Part shown: positions 8,644 through 20,261 of the stretch, one piece after another
How positions within the stretch are numbered: position 1 is the stretch's first letter
Layout of the letters: each line of letters opens with the position of its first letter
Source of the DNA: Phenylobacterium kunshanense
GTDB taxonomy: Bacteria; Pseudomonadota; Alphaproteobacteria; Caulobacterales; Caulobacteraceae
Assembly (NCBI RefSeq): GCF_003254525.1
Contig: NZ_QFYS01000001.1
Span: 496,001 to 560,000 of the forward strand
Length of the DNA stretch: 64,000 bases
Direction: 5' to 3'
Notes under the pieces: model-generated
Told to the model about the DNA's origin: nothing
The model's input: the letters and a program-made list of their open reading frames with translations, nothing else
Database searches by the model: none
Position numbers and translations under genes: made by a program

Positions 8644-9671
8644 GCGCTGAGCTCCGTGTAGACGTCGGTGTAGAGTTCGGACGGTTCGGGTTCGGGCGAG
8701 GTGCGGGCGAACTCCGCGGCGTCGGCGACGATCTTCTTCACCTCGGCGTCGATGGCCTTCAGCGTGGCCTCATCGGCCCAGCCGTTCTTCTCCAGCAGTT
8801 CCTCGACATGGTCGATGGGATCGCGGGTCTTGCGGACCTCGTCCACCTCCTCGCGGGTCCGGTACTTGGCCGGATCGCTCATGGAGTGGCCGCGGTAGCG
8901 GTAGGTCTTCATCTCGAGGATGTACGGCCCTTGCCCCGACGCGGCGTGCGCGCGGGCCTTCTCGGCGGCGGCCTTCACGGCCAGCACGTCCATGCCGTCC
9001 ACTTCCTCGCCCGGGATGCCGAACGAGGCGCCGCGCTTGTGCAGCCGGGTCTCGGACGACGAGCGCTGGATCGCCGTGCCCATGGCGTACTGGTTGTTCT
9101 CGATCACGTACACGACCGGCAGCTTCCACAGCTCGGCCATGTTGAACGCCTCGTACACCTGGCCCTGGTTGGCGGCGCCGTCGCCGAAGAAGGCGAAGCT
9201 GACCTTGCCGTCGTCACGGTACCAGTTGGCGAGCGCGAGGCCCGTGCCCAGCGGCACCTGGGCGCCGACGATGCCGTGGCCGCCATAGAAGGCCGCCTCG
9301 GTCGAGAACATGTGCATCGACCCGCCCTTGCCCTTGGACGAGCCGCCGGCCCGGCCGGTGAGTTCGGCCATGACCTCTCGGGGGTCCATGCCGCAAGTCA
9401 GCATGTGGCCGTGGTCGCGGTAGCCGGTGATGATCTCGTCGCCCGGCTGCTTGGCCGCCTCGACGCCGACCGCGATGGCTTCCTGGCCGATATAGAGGTG
9501 GCAGAAGCCGCCGATCAGGCCCATGCCGTAGAGCTGACCCGCCCGCTCCTCGAAGCGCCGGATAAGCAGCATGTCCCGGTAGTATTTGAGCAGTTCGTCC
9601 TTGCCGGCCGCGGTCTTGTCCGCGCCATTGGCCTTCCGCCGACCGGTCGCCCCGGCCTGTGCGCGCGCCAT
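8640..9671 (-). CDS. pdhA: Pyruvate dehydrogenase E1 alpha subunit
   Basis: A 343-residue thiamin-diphosphate-binding subunit. The diphosphate/Mg motif begins [17 protein letters not shown] and ends near [11 protein letters not shown]. The region [21 protein letters not shown] and the [16 protein letters not shown] loop match the phosphorylation-loop area of the eukaryotic homologue. It binds pyruvate and carries out decarboxylation with pdhB. It is the first pdh gene, 51 bases after ftsB on the same strand, so transcription may begin at its own promoter in that gap or read through from eno-ftsB. The N-terminus (residues 1-25) is Ala/Lys-rich and poorly conserved. Confidence 0.97.
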   Translation of the reverse strand: MARAQAGATGRRKANGADKTAAGKDELLKYYRDMLLIRRFEERAGQLYGMGLIGGFCHLYIGQEAIAVGVEAAKQPGDEIITGYRDHGHMLTCGMDPREVMAELTGRAGGSSKGKGGSMHMFSTEAAFYGGHGIVGAQVPLGTGLALANWYRDDGKVSFAFFGDGAANQGQVYEAFNMAELWKLPVVYVIENNQYAMGTAIQRSSSETRLHKRGASFGIPGEEVDGMDVLAVKAAAEKARAHAASGQGPYILEMKTYRYRGHSMSDPAKYRTREEVDEVRKTRDPIDHVEELLEKNGWADEATLKAIDAEVKKIVADAAEFARTSPEPEPSELYTDVYTELSA

Positions 9672-9722
9672 GCGTCGCTCCCGTGATCGTTCTTCAACCC
9701 GTGGGAGACTGCCGAAGCAGGC

Positions 9723-10031
9723 TCAGGGTTTCGTCCGGATCACATAGTCCCTCGGGTCGGCGAAGCCTAGAAGGGAGCGCGCCCTTTCCTCCAGCAGATC
9801 GGCGGAAAGGCTCGTATCGCGCAGCAGTTGTGCGCGAACTTCCAGGTCCCGCCGCTGGGCGGTCAGTTCGCGTAGCTCCTGGCTCTTGGCTACCAGGGCG
9901 GCGTCACGCTTGTCGGACTGCAGCAGGCCACCCTCGCCGGTGAAGGCGTGCACCCCGAAATAGAAGATCAACAGCGCCAGGAACGCGGTCGACAGGTAGG
10001 GGCGGAGGCGAGCAAGCACGGCGATTCTCAA
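9723..10031 (-). CDS. ftsB: FtsB/DivIC septum formation initiator protein
   Basis: A 102-residue bitopic membrane protein: a short cytoplasmic N-terminus, one membrane segment (about 12-30, STAFLALLIFYFGVHAF), then a periplasmic coiled coil (about 38-75, SDKRDAALVAKSQELRELTA and on) and a C-terminal ERARSLLGFADPRDYVIR motif typical of FtsB. It works with FtsL and FtsQ in the divisome. The start is a TTG at 10031 preceded by GGAGA. It directly follows eno, the eno-ftsB pairing also found in E. coli, which supports the assignment. Confidence 0.88.
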   Translation of the reverse strand: MRIAVLARLRPYLSTAFLALLIFYFGVHAFTGEGGLLQSDKRDAALVAKSQELRELTAQRRDLEVRAQLLRDTSLSADLLEERARSLLGFADPRDYVIRTKP

Positions 10032-10083
10032 GGAAGTCTCCGCCCATATCCCGCCCAGATGGTTAAGGCCGCGATAACCTCGT

Positions 10084-12260
<2,177 letters not shown>

Positions 12261-12261
12261 G

Positions 12262-12780
12262 TCAGAGGCACCCTTCCACATAGTCGATCGACCGGCCGGC
12301 GTGGATCGCCGCGACGCGCCGGTCGGCCCCGATCTCGTAGCGGACGCCCAGGCCGCCCTTCGCCACCCGATAGGTCAGGTACGCCGCCGGCGGGTCCTCA
12401 TAGGCGTGGCGGGTGGCGCGAAGGGCCGCGCCGTAGGCGTTCCGGACTTCGGCCGCGGTGGAGCCGACCGACAGGCCGCGGTCCGTCTTCAGCGAACCGC
12501 GGTCGTACAGCGTCAGGCGCGTGACCTTGCCGTCCTCGGTCATGACCGTCAGTCCGGAGGGTCCGGGCAGCCGGCTCTCGCGGCACGCCGGCCCGTTCAC
12601 CCCGTCGTCCGGCGCGAGTGTCAGTCCGAAGCGGCGGACCGCTTCCGCCTCGCTCATCCCGATCCGCAGCTCGCCCCAGCCGGCGGGCGTCAGCGGTGGG
12701 TCCATGGCGAGCGCAGCCGTGGCCGCCAGCGCCCAGACCGAGGCTGCCGACGCCATCGCGCTGGCCGCCGGCCCGATCAC
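12262..12780 (-). CDS. Small exported protein of unknown function
   Basis: A 172-residue protein read from a GTG at 12778-12780 that overlaps the stop of the PhoX gene as GTGA, so the two are translated together. Residues 1-26 form a hydrophobic Ala-rich signal sequence (ASVWALAATAALA). The mature part begins near MDPPLTPAGWGELRIGMSEAEAVRRFG, a helix-turn pattern resembling small periplasmic SmpA/OmlA-like or lipoprotein domains, and ends CL. I do not recognise the family. Two cysteines (in PACRES and the penultimate residue) could form a disulfide. The context suggests a periplasmic partner of the phosphatase, but that is inference. Confidence 0.72.
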   Translation of the reverse strand: MIGPAASAMASAASVWALAATAALAMDPPLTPAGWGELRIGMSEAEAVRRFGLTLAPDDGVNGPACRESRLPGPSGLTVMTEDGKVTRLTLYDRGSLKTDRGLSVGSTAAEVRNAYGAALRATRHAYEDPPAAYLTYRVAKGGLGVRYEIGADRRVAAIHAGRSIDYVEGCL

Positions 12781-14207
12781 GCCCTGAGCTTGTCCCAGGG
12801 GCCGGTGATGGCGATGGTCATTCCCGGCCAGTAGGCGTTGACGAAGAGCGTCGAGCCGTCCGGCGAGAAGCAGACCCCGGCCAGCTCGGTCGTCGGCATC
12901 GGTCCGTCGGATGGCGTCCGCACCATACGGCCCATCGCGTAGACCTTCCCCTCGGGCGTGATCCCCTTGAGGTAATTGACGCCGCGCAGTTCGATCTTGT
13001 CCTCGCAGACCATCAGGTGCCCGTTCGGCGCGATGGCGAGGTTGTCGCACATGTTCATGACCTTCGGATCCGCCGACTCCATGAACAGCTGCACCCGGCC
13101 CGGCTCGTCCTTCTCGCGGGCGTCGCCCTCGAAGCGGCTGGGCCTGTACCGCAGCACCTGGCCCAGGCGCTTGGGCCCGCCGCTGGTGCAGGTGAAATAG
13201 AGCTCGCCCTCGCCGAAGAAGATGCCCTCCCCGCGCGCGAACCAGGCGGCGCCCTTGGCGTGGCCCCGGTCGCGCAGGTCGTCGTTCGGATTGTCGACGC
13301 CGTCCAGGTCGATCCAGACCGCGTCCCGCCACTGGCCTGGCAACCAGTCCGTTCCGTTCCAGTTCCGGCTGTCGCCGCCATCCTTGAACGCCAGCGCCTG
13401 CAGACGGCCGCCCTTGGCGAGCTTCTGACGGTCATTGGGCAGAAAGCGGTAGAACAGCCCCCGCCCATCGCCCTCGTCCTCGGTCAGGTAGACCACGCCC
13501 GTCCGCGGGTCGATCGCGGTGGCCTCGTGCTTGAACCGGCCCAGCCCGGTCAGCGGAACCGGCTCCACCAGGCCGCTGGCGCGGCTCGGGACCTCGAACA
13601 CCCAGCCGTGGGACTTCTGCAGCGTCACGCCGCCCGGGTTCGGGCCCGGGTTGAGCACGATCTCCTCGCAGGTCAGCCACGAGCCCCACGGCGTCACGCC
13701 GCCGGCGCAGTTGATCGCGGTCCCGACCAGGCTGAGGTGGCTGCTGACCAGCTTCCTGGCCCGCAGGTCGTAGACCAGCGTCGTCGTCCCCCCGCAGAGC
13801 GCCCTGCCGTCGCCGGTCTGATCGTACACCCGCGCCCGGTCGATCTTGTCCGCCAGGACATGCCCCTTGCCGAAGGCGCCGTAGTTCAGATCGGTGGGCT
13901 TCAGCTCATGGTTCCGCACCAGGATCACCCGGTCGCGGTCCAGCGGGAAACAGCCCATGCCGTCCGCCTTGTGCGGGGTGACGAGCCCGTCGCTCATGGG
14001 CTCGCCGGCGCGCGAGACGATCTGGTAGCTGAACCCCTCGGGCAGGTCGAAGACGCCCTCCGGATCGGCCTTGAGCGGTCCATAGCCCGCGACCTCGTTC
14101 ACATAGCCGCCCACGGCCGCGTCCTGGGCCGAGGCGAACCGTGAGAAGCCGGCGAAGGCGGCGCCGGTGGCGGCGGCTGACAACAGGTGGCGGCGCGAAA
14201 GGGTCAT
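12777..14207 (-). CDS. phoX: PhoX-family secreted phosphatase (DUF839), Tat substrate
   Basis: A 476-residue protein with a twin-arginine signal (MTLSRRHLLSAAATGAAFAG, cleavage near ASA-Q). The body matches the PhoX/DUF839 beta-propeller phosphatases: DGMGCFPLDRDRVILVRNHE, GGVTPWGSWLTCEE, FKHEATAIDPRTGVVYLTED, CDNLAIAPNGHLMVCED and LAGVCFSPDGSTLFVN. Family members are calcium/iron-dependent alkaline phosphatases exported folded by Tat. The start at 14207 was chosen over the longer frame (to 14318) because the Tat motif follows it at once and CGGAG precedes it. A candidate PhoB site lies about 40 bases upstream. The small exported gene follows with a 4-base overlap. Confidence 0.9.
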   Translation of the reverse strand: MTLSRRHLLSAAATGAAFAGFSRFASAQDAAVGGYVNEVAGYGPLKADPEGVFDLPEGFSYQIVSRAGEPMSDGLVTPHKADGMGCFPLDRDRVILVRNHELKPTDLNYGAFGKGHVLADKIDRARVYDQTGDGRALCGGTTTLVYDLRARKLVSSHLSLVGTAINCAGGVTPWGSWLTCEEIVLNPGPNPGGVTLQKSHGWVFEVPSRASGLVEPVPLTGLGRFKHEATAIDPRTGVVYLTEDEGDGRGLFYRFLPNDRQKLAKGGRLQALAFKDGGDSRNWNGTDWLPGQWRDAVWIDLDGVDNPNDDLRDRGHAKGAAWFARGEGIFFGEGELYFTCTSGGPKRLGQVLRYRPSRFEGDAREKDEPGRVQLFMESADPKVMNMCDNLAIAPNGHLMVCEDKIELRGVNYLKGITPEGKVYAMGRMVRTPSDGPMPTTELAGVCFSPDGSTLFVNAYWPGMTIAITGPWDKLRA

Positions 14208-14248
14208 GGGAACTCCGGGAACAGTTGCGCACCCTATTCCGTCACGTC

Positions 14249-14266
14249 GTGACGTGGTGATGACAA
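14249..14266 (-). promoter_or_regulatory. Candidate Pho box upstream of phoX
   Basis: Read on the minus strand this is TTGTCAT, four bases, then ACGTCAC. The first half matches the PhoB half-site CTGTCAT at six of seven positions and the second at four of seven, with the expected 11-base period. It ends 42 bases before the phoX start. Its position before a phosphatase gene is the main reason for the call; sequence alone is weak. Confidence 0.4.
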
Positions 14267-14280
14267 ATCCACGCGGCCGA

Positions 14281-14310
14281 AACGCAAAACGCCGGCCTCG
14301 CGGCCGGCGT
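14281..14310 (-). terminator. Rho-independent terminator of rpmF
   Basis: A perfect 9-base stem (ACGCCGGCC at 14289-14297 with GGCCGGCGT at 14302-14310, loop TCGC). On the minus strand it is followed by TTTTGCGTTT, a U-rich tail. It lies 28 bases beyond the rpmF stop and insulates phoX from rpmF transcription. Confidence 0.8.
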
Positions 14311-14337
14311 CTCGACAAGCGGCAGAGCGCCTGAAAC

Positions 14338-14520
14338 TTAGTCTTCCTTGGGCGTCAGGACCTGGCGGCCCTTGTACATGCCGGTCTTCAGGTCGACATG
14401 GTGCGGACGCTTCAGCTCGCCGGTTTCCTTGTCCTCGTGGAAGGCGTTCGGACCCAGGGCGTGGTGCGAGCGACGCATGTTACGCCGCGAGGGCGAAGTT
14501 TTTCGTTTCGGAACGGCCAT
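14338..14520 (-). CDS. rpmF: 50S ribosomal protein L32
   Basis: A 60-residue basic protein with the L32 signature [20 protein letters not shown] followed by [21 protein letters not shown]. It lacks the zinc-binding cysteines, as expected for the alphaproteobacterial form. It is monocistronic: the preceding 139 bases to the divergent MAPEG gene should hold its promoter, and a strong terminator follows. Confidence 0.97.
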   Translation of the reverse strand: MAVPKRKTSPSRRNMRRSHHALGPNAFHEDKETGELKRPHHVDLKTGMYKGRQVLTPKED

Positions 14521-14659
14521 CGGACTATCTCGCGGCGTGAAAGATCAGCGGCGGTCCCGGGGGCCGCCTTTTGTGAGCGGCGGCTTATGCATGAAACGCC
14601 GCGCGCGATCAAGCCGCCTCGGCTAGTCTTTACGCTGGCGGACGCCTGGGGAGGCCGGT

Positions 14660-15067
14660 ATGTCGCAGGAAATCATCTTCGCGCCGATGGGGGTGATGGC
14701 GCTGATCACCTTCGTGGTGCTCGGCTTCATACCCGCGCGACGCTTCCGGGCCGCCGCTGCCGGCCGGGTCAAGGCCGACGACTTCCGATTCGGCGAATCG
14801 GCGGCGGTGCCGGGCGACGTCTCGATCCCGAACCGCAACTACATGAACCTGCTGGAACTGCCGACGCTCTTCTACGTCGCGGGCCTGATGTATTACGTCG
14901 CCGGCCGTGTCGATCAGACGGCGCTCGCCGTCGCCTGGACCTACGTGGGCCTGAGAGCGCTCCACTCGGTGATCCACCTCACCTACAACAACGTCTTTCA
15001 CCGGCTGACGGCGTTCGGCCTCTCGAACGTCGTCCTGATGGCGTTCTGGCTGCTGTTCTTCGTCTAG
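14660..15067 (+). CDS. MAPEG-family integral membrane protein
   Basis: A 135-residue protein with four predicted membrane segments (about 8-26, 64-82, 87-105 and 115-134) and the MAPEG motif RNYMNLLELPTLFYVAGLM. MAPEG proteins (membrane-associated proteins in eicosanoid and glutathione metabolism) include microsomal glutathione transferases. The bacterial substrate is unknown. The ATG at 14660 follows GGGAGG. Its last four bases overlap the convergent MmcQ/YjbR gene. It belongs to no evident operon. Confidence 0.85.
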   Translation: MSQEIIFAPMGVMALITFVVLGFIPARRFRAAAAGRVKADDFRFGESAAVPGDVSIPNRNYMNLLELPTLFYVAGLMYYVAGRVDQTALAVAWTYVGLRALHSVIHLTYNNVFHRLTAFGLSNVVLMAFWLLFFV

Positions 15068-15387
15068 GACCGCAGGAGCCGCTTGGGAGCGACGGTGGCC
15101 CAGGCTAGGCGCAGCAGCTCGGCCAGGCGGCCGGCGTCGATCTTCTCGAACCAGACGAAGGTCCACCCCTTGCGCCCGTAGCTCCCGTCGGCGGGGGTCA
15201 CCGTGTCACCATCCAGCAGATTGCGCTGATCCTCGGGATCCAGCTTCAGCACGATCCGCGGCGCGTCCAGGTGGACCGTACAGAAGATCTTCTTCGCCAC
15301 CCCAAACGACGGGATGTCGAAGTGAGCCTCCTCATAGGCCTCGGGCAGCGCCAGGGCGATCCGGCGCACATCGTCTCGCGTCAGCAT
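15064..15387 (-). CDS. MmcQ/YjbR-family protein
   Basis: A 107-residue protein of the small MmcQ/YjbR fold (double-wing, CyaY-like), with LTRDDVRRIALALPEAYEEAH at the start and a WTFVWFEKID..RLAELL segment. Some members have been called DNA-binding, but no function is established. It is convergent with the MAPEG gene and lies 35 bases downstream of the pyrG stop on the same strand, so it may be transcribed with pyrG. Confidence 0.8.
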   Translation of the reverse strand: MLTRDDVRRIALALPEAYEEAHFDIPSFGVAKKIFCTVHLDAPRIVLKLDPEDQRNLLDGDTVTPADGSYGRKGWTFVWFEKIDAGRLAELLRLAWATVAPKRLLRS

Positions 15388-15422
15388 GGCCCCAGTCTAA
15401 CGGAGCCCCGCCCGCCCGCCAC

Positions 15423-17069
<1,647 letters not shown>

Positions 17070-17124
17070 TCAGATTAGCCGCGATTCGGGCGGCCGACTC
17101 GGGCCGAATGCCATCTATCCACGG

Positions 17125-17553
17125 CTACTTCGCCGCAGGCTGGGCCGGCGCGGGCTGCGCGGGCTCGGCGGGGATGGCGCCGAAGGGGCTGTTGATGGTG
17201 GGCGTGGGCGCCTGCAGCGGCGCAGGGCCCGACGGCTGGGTCCCGGCCGGCGGCTGCGGCACGGCCTTGTTGAGTTCGGCCGGGTTGATCGCATTGACCT
17301 TCAGCCGGTCGACGACCGAGGCCGAACCCCGTTCGCGCCCTGCGACGACCGTCAGCAGCAGGCCCAGCACGAAGAAGATCGTCGCCAGGATCCAGGTGGT
17401 GCGGGTCAGGAGGTCGGCCGAGCCGCGCACCGACATCATGGCGTTGCCGCCGCCGCTCACGAGGCCGCCGCCTTCCGAACGCTGCAGCAGGACCACCACG
17501 ACCAGGAAGAAGGCCACGATGATCTCGATCACCAGCAGGATGTTCAGCAGCAT
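17125..17553 (-). CDS. secG: Protein translocase subunit SecG
   Basis: A 142-residue protein with two membrane helices (1-22 and about 52-70), the conserved loop LLQRSEGGGLVSGGG between them, and an N-terminus LNILLVIEIIVAFFLVVVVL. The C-terminal 60 residues form a Pro/Ala-rich tail not needed for the core fold, which is usual in this clade. SecG assists SecYE in protein export. The TAA-free gap of 140 bases to the divergent VOC gene must contain its promoter. Confidence 0.95.
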   Translation of the reverse strand: MLLNILLVIEIIVAFFLVVVVLLQRSEGGGLVSGGGNAMMSVRGSADLLTRTTWILATIFFVLGLLLTVVAGRERGSASVVDRLKVNAINPAELNKAVPQPPAGTQPSGPAPLQAPTPTINSPFGAIPAEPAQPAPAQPAAK

Positions 17554-17693
17554 CTAAGGTCTTTCCGGTGCGATCGGGCGGATGCGCCCGCCGAAATGAA
17601 GCGCGCGCTCTATCACCAGGACCGCGCCAAGGCCATAGCTAGTGCGCCGCACCCCGATTGGCAAAGGGCCGCTGCGCAGCTTACCTGAACCGC

Positions 17694-18107
17694 ATGAGCC
17701 ATCCGATCGCTATCCAGGGCTTCGACCACATCGTGCTGCGCGTCCGCGACAAGGCTCGCGCCCTGGCCTTCTATCGCGACATCCTCGGACTCGCCGTCGA
17801 CCGGGACCGCCCCGACATCGGCCTGACCCACATCCGTGCGGGACGCCAGATGATCGACCTCGTCACCCTGGACGGCCCGATTGGCAAGCTTGGCGGCACG
17901 GGCCCGGGCGCCGACGGACGCAACCTCGACCACTTCGCCCTCCAGGTGCGCCCGTTCGACGAAGCGGCGATCCGCGCCCACCTGGCCGCCCACGACGTGC
18001 AGATCGTGGAGGAAGGTCCGCGCTACGGGGCCGATGGAGATGGCTTTTCCCTCTACATCCGGGATCCGGACGGCAACACGGTGGAACTGAAGGGGCCGGC
18101 CCGCTAG
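17694..18107 (+). CDS. VOC-family (glyoxalase/dioxygenase fold) protein
   Basis: A 137-residue vicinal-oxygen-chelate protein: paired beta-alpha-beta-beta-beta units beginning FDHIVLRVRDKARALAFYRD and NLDHFALQVRPFDEAAI, and ending in SLYIRDPDGNTVELKGP. Metal ligands of the class (His in FDHIV and LDHFA, Glu in TVELK) are in place. The substrate is unknown. The ATG at 17694 was chosen because conservation starts there; a TTG at 17658 would add 12 unlikely residues. No convincing ribosome site is seen before either. It overlaps the convergent glycosyltransferase gene by four bases. Confidence 0.85.
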   Translation: MSHPIAIQGFDHIVLRVRDKARALAFYRDILGLAVDRDRPDIGLTHIRAGRQMIDLVTLDGPIGKLGGTGPGADGRNLDHFALQVRPFDEAAIRAHLAAHDVQIVEEGPRYGADGDGFSLYIRDPDGNTVELKGPAR

Positions 18108-19285
18108 GCCGCGATGCGGGCGGCTTCCGCCGCCTCAAGGATGAGGGGCAGTCTCTCGTCCCAGGTATGATGCCCCACAGCCCTCGCCTTCGCCGCGCGG
18201 CCAATTTCGAAAGCGCGTTCCGGGTCGTCGACCAGGGCCCTCAGGTTGGCCATGGCGCCGGGAAGGTCCTTCCAGCGGAACAGAGCGATCTCACCGGGGG
18301 CAAACGCCCGGTCATAGTAGCGGCTGTGGTCGGAGAACGGCGCGGCCCCGGCCAGGGCCGCTGAGAATACCCGCTCGTGCGATCCCGCGCCGAAATTGGC
18401 GTTGGTGTTCAGGACGACGCGTGATCGCCGCATGAGTTCGACCATGCGGGTCATCTCCACCGGCCCCTCGAACGTCGCGTTCTTGAACCGGTAGAGATGG
18501 CGCTGCCACCCCTCGCCGCAGATATGGACGGGCAGACCTGCCTTGGCCAGGGCCTTCAGGAACTCGGTGCGACGCGTGCTGCGGACCACGTCCTGCACAC
18601 AGCTCGCGATCTTCAGCTTCCACCGTTCCCGCGGATCGGCCGTGTTGACGCCGTGGGCGCGCAACGCCTGATCGGCCGCCAGATGAGGCGGGGTCCATTC
18701 TTCCGACAGGGCGATATCGACGGCCTCCCGGAGGGGCCGTCTGAGCTCTGCCGGGACGTTGCCCCAGGCATCTTCCGGCCGCTGAAAGCCCCCGCACCAG
18801 AGCAGCGGTATCGGGCGCGCGGCCTGAAAGGCGGCGGCGTCGACATCGTCCGGTCCCGGAGCGCCGACGGCGGGGTGGGGAAAAAAGCGGACATCTGGGT
18901 GCCTAGCCTCGCCATAGGTCGCCCTGACGGCGTCGGCCTGTGTCGGGTCAACGACCAACAGCCGAGTTTGCGGCGGCGTCTGCTCGAGGCGGGCGAACTG
19001 GCCAAGCAGATAGTCCACGTGCCAGAGGAGATGAGGCGCCCCGAAGGCCTCGGCAAGCGAACGCCCACTAGGCTCCCGATACTCGCCGAGAACGCCGATC
19101 GAGAAGATCGCGTCTGGCTTTAGGACTGTCGCGCTCGCTTCCAAGAGCGCCCGAGGATCCGCCGTCTCGGCAAGATCCAGAACATCGCATTCGTGCCCGA
19201 GCTTCCGGAGCGCCTCGGTCGCAGAGTCGATGAAAAGGCGTGTGCCGCCGTAGAGCGAATGCCCCTTGATCAGGAGCCAACGCAT
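18104..19285 (-). CDS. Glycosyltransferase, CgeB-like (GT-B fold)
   Basis: A 393-residue protein. The N-terminal half (WLLIKGHSLYGGTRLFIDSA and on) and the C-terminal half with VVLNTNANFGAGSHERVFSA followed by AGAAPFSDHSRYYDRAFAPG resemble the CgeB/spore-coat-type glycosyltransferase group, whose C-terminal domain is a group 1 transferase. It probably adds a sugar to a surface glycan or flagellin-like acceptor, but no neighbouring glycan genes support a particular product. The start ATG at 19285 lacks an obvious ribosome site. It stands between secG/VOC and tpiA as a single gene. Confidence 0.75.
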   Translation of the reverse strand: MRWLLIKGHSLYGGTRLFIDSATEALRKLGHECDVLDLAETADPRALLEASATVLKPDAIFSIGVLGEYREPSGRSLAEAFGAPHLLWHVDYLLGQFARLEQTPPQTRLLVVDPTQADAVRATYGEARHPDVRFFPHPAVGAPGPDDVDAAAFQAARPIPLLWCGGFQRPEDAWGNVPAELRRPLREAVDIALSEEWTPPHLAADQALRAHGVNTADPRERWKLKIASCVQDVVRSTRRTEFLKALAKAGLPVHICGEGWQRHLYRFKNATFEGPVEMTRMVELMRRSRVVLNTNANFGAGSHERVFSAALAGAAPFSDHSRYYDRAFAPGEIALFRWKDLPGAMANLRALVDDPERAFEIGRAAKARAVGHHTWDERLPLILEAAEAARIAA

Positions 19286-19371
19286 GACCGAAGCGACTCG
19301 ACGAACACAACCATGTCGCGAGCTTACGCTCGCAACAATGGCTCCACCACCTTATCGTGCACGTCCCCCGT

Positions 19372-20115
19372 CTACAGCGCCCGGATGATCCCCAGGAAAT
19401 CCTCCGCCTTGAGCGAGGCGCCGCCGACAAGTGCGCCCCCAACCTCCGCCGCGTGCAGGATCTCGGCAGCATTCCCCGGCTTCACCGATCCGCCGTAGAG
19501 GATCGGAACCTTGCGGCCTTCTTCCGCGAACTGCTCCACCAGCGTGGCCCGGATGGCCTTGTGGACCTCTTCGATTTGCTCGAGCGTCGGCGTCAGGCCG
19601 GTGCCGATGGCCCAGACCGGCTCGTAGGCCACGGCGAACGCCTTGCCGCGCAGGTCGGCCGGCAGAGAGCCCCGGGTCTGGCCCGTGACGACGGCCAGGG
19701 TGTCGCCAGCCTGACGCTGCTCCAGGGTCTCGCCGACGCAGACGATCGGCTCCAGGCCGGCGCGGAGTGCCGCGGAGACCTTCTGGGCCACGACCTCGTC
19801 CGTCTCCCGATAGCCGGCCCGGCGCTCGGAGTGCCCGAGGATCGCCAGCTTCGCCCCGGCGTCGGCCAGCATCTCCGCGGAGATGTCGCCGGTGAAGGCG
19901 CCGGCGTCGTCCCAGTGGTGGTCCTGGCCGCCCACCAGAACCGGCGTGCCCTTCAGGGCGTCGGCCAGACGATGAATCAGGATCGAGGGCGGGCAGATGG
20001 CGACGCGAGCCGGCGTCTGCCCGAGGCCGGCGGCGACGGCCTTGGCTTCGGCCACCGAGGCCGAGAGGCCGTTCATCTTCCAGTTCCCGGCGATCAGCGG
20101 CTGTGGCGCGGTCAT
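19372..20115 (-). CDS. tpiA: Triosephosphate isomerase
   Basis: A 247-residue TIM barrel enzyme of glycolysis. Key elements are the substrate lysine in IAGNWKMNG, the catalytic His in ILGHSERR and the catalytic Glu in VAYEPVWAIGTGLTPT, followed by the phosphate loop LYGGSVKPGNA. The start is set at MTAPQPLIAGNWK (20115); the longer frame upstream is non-conserved. It is divergent from ppiD across 146 bases. In alphaproteobacteria tpiA is commonly next to secG-pyrG and opposite ppiD-trpE, so the glycosyltransferase and VOC genes look inserted here. Confidence 0.97.
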   Translation of the reverse strand: MTAPQPLIAGNWKMNGLSASVAEAKAVAAGLGQTPARVAICPPSILIHRLADALKGTPVLVGGQDHHWDDAGAFTGDISAEMLADAGAKLAILGHSERRAGYRETDEVVAQKVSAALRAGLEPIVCVGETLEQRQAGDTLAVVTGQTRGSLPADLRGKAFAVAYEPVWAIGTGLTPTLEQIEEVHKAIRATLVEQFAEEGRKVPILYGGSVKPGNAAEILHAAEVGGALVGGASLKAEDFLGIIRAL

Positions 20116-20261
20116 CAGTGCTCTCTTTTTCGGAGTCCGTTTCGAGCCCGCGCGGTTAAGCCAAGCCGGCTCGCCTGTCACCTCCCCCGCCCGCGCGCTT
20201 GCCGTGGAGAAGGCCCCTCCACTATACCGGCGCGCACGCTACGCCCCGGGAAAGGACCCGA

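Noticed and set aside
14584..14628. Short ATG-started frame between rpmF and the MAPEG gene
   Set aside because: No ribosome site and no recognisable sequence; probably chance.
19318..19333. Six-base hairpin GCGAGC-TTAC-GCTCGC between tpiA and the glycosyltransferase gene
   Set aside because: Short stem without a U-tract on the minus strand; not convincing as a terminator.
20178..20222. CCTCCCCCGCCCG sequence resembling the repeat element found in pdhC
   Set aside because: No matching inverted arm and no second hairpin, so similarity is limited to C-rich composition.
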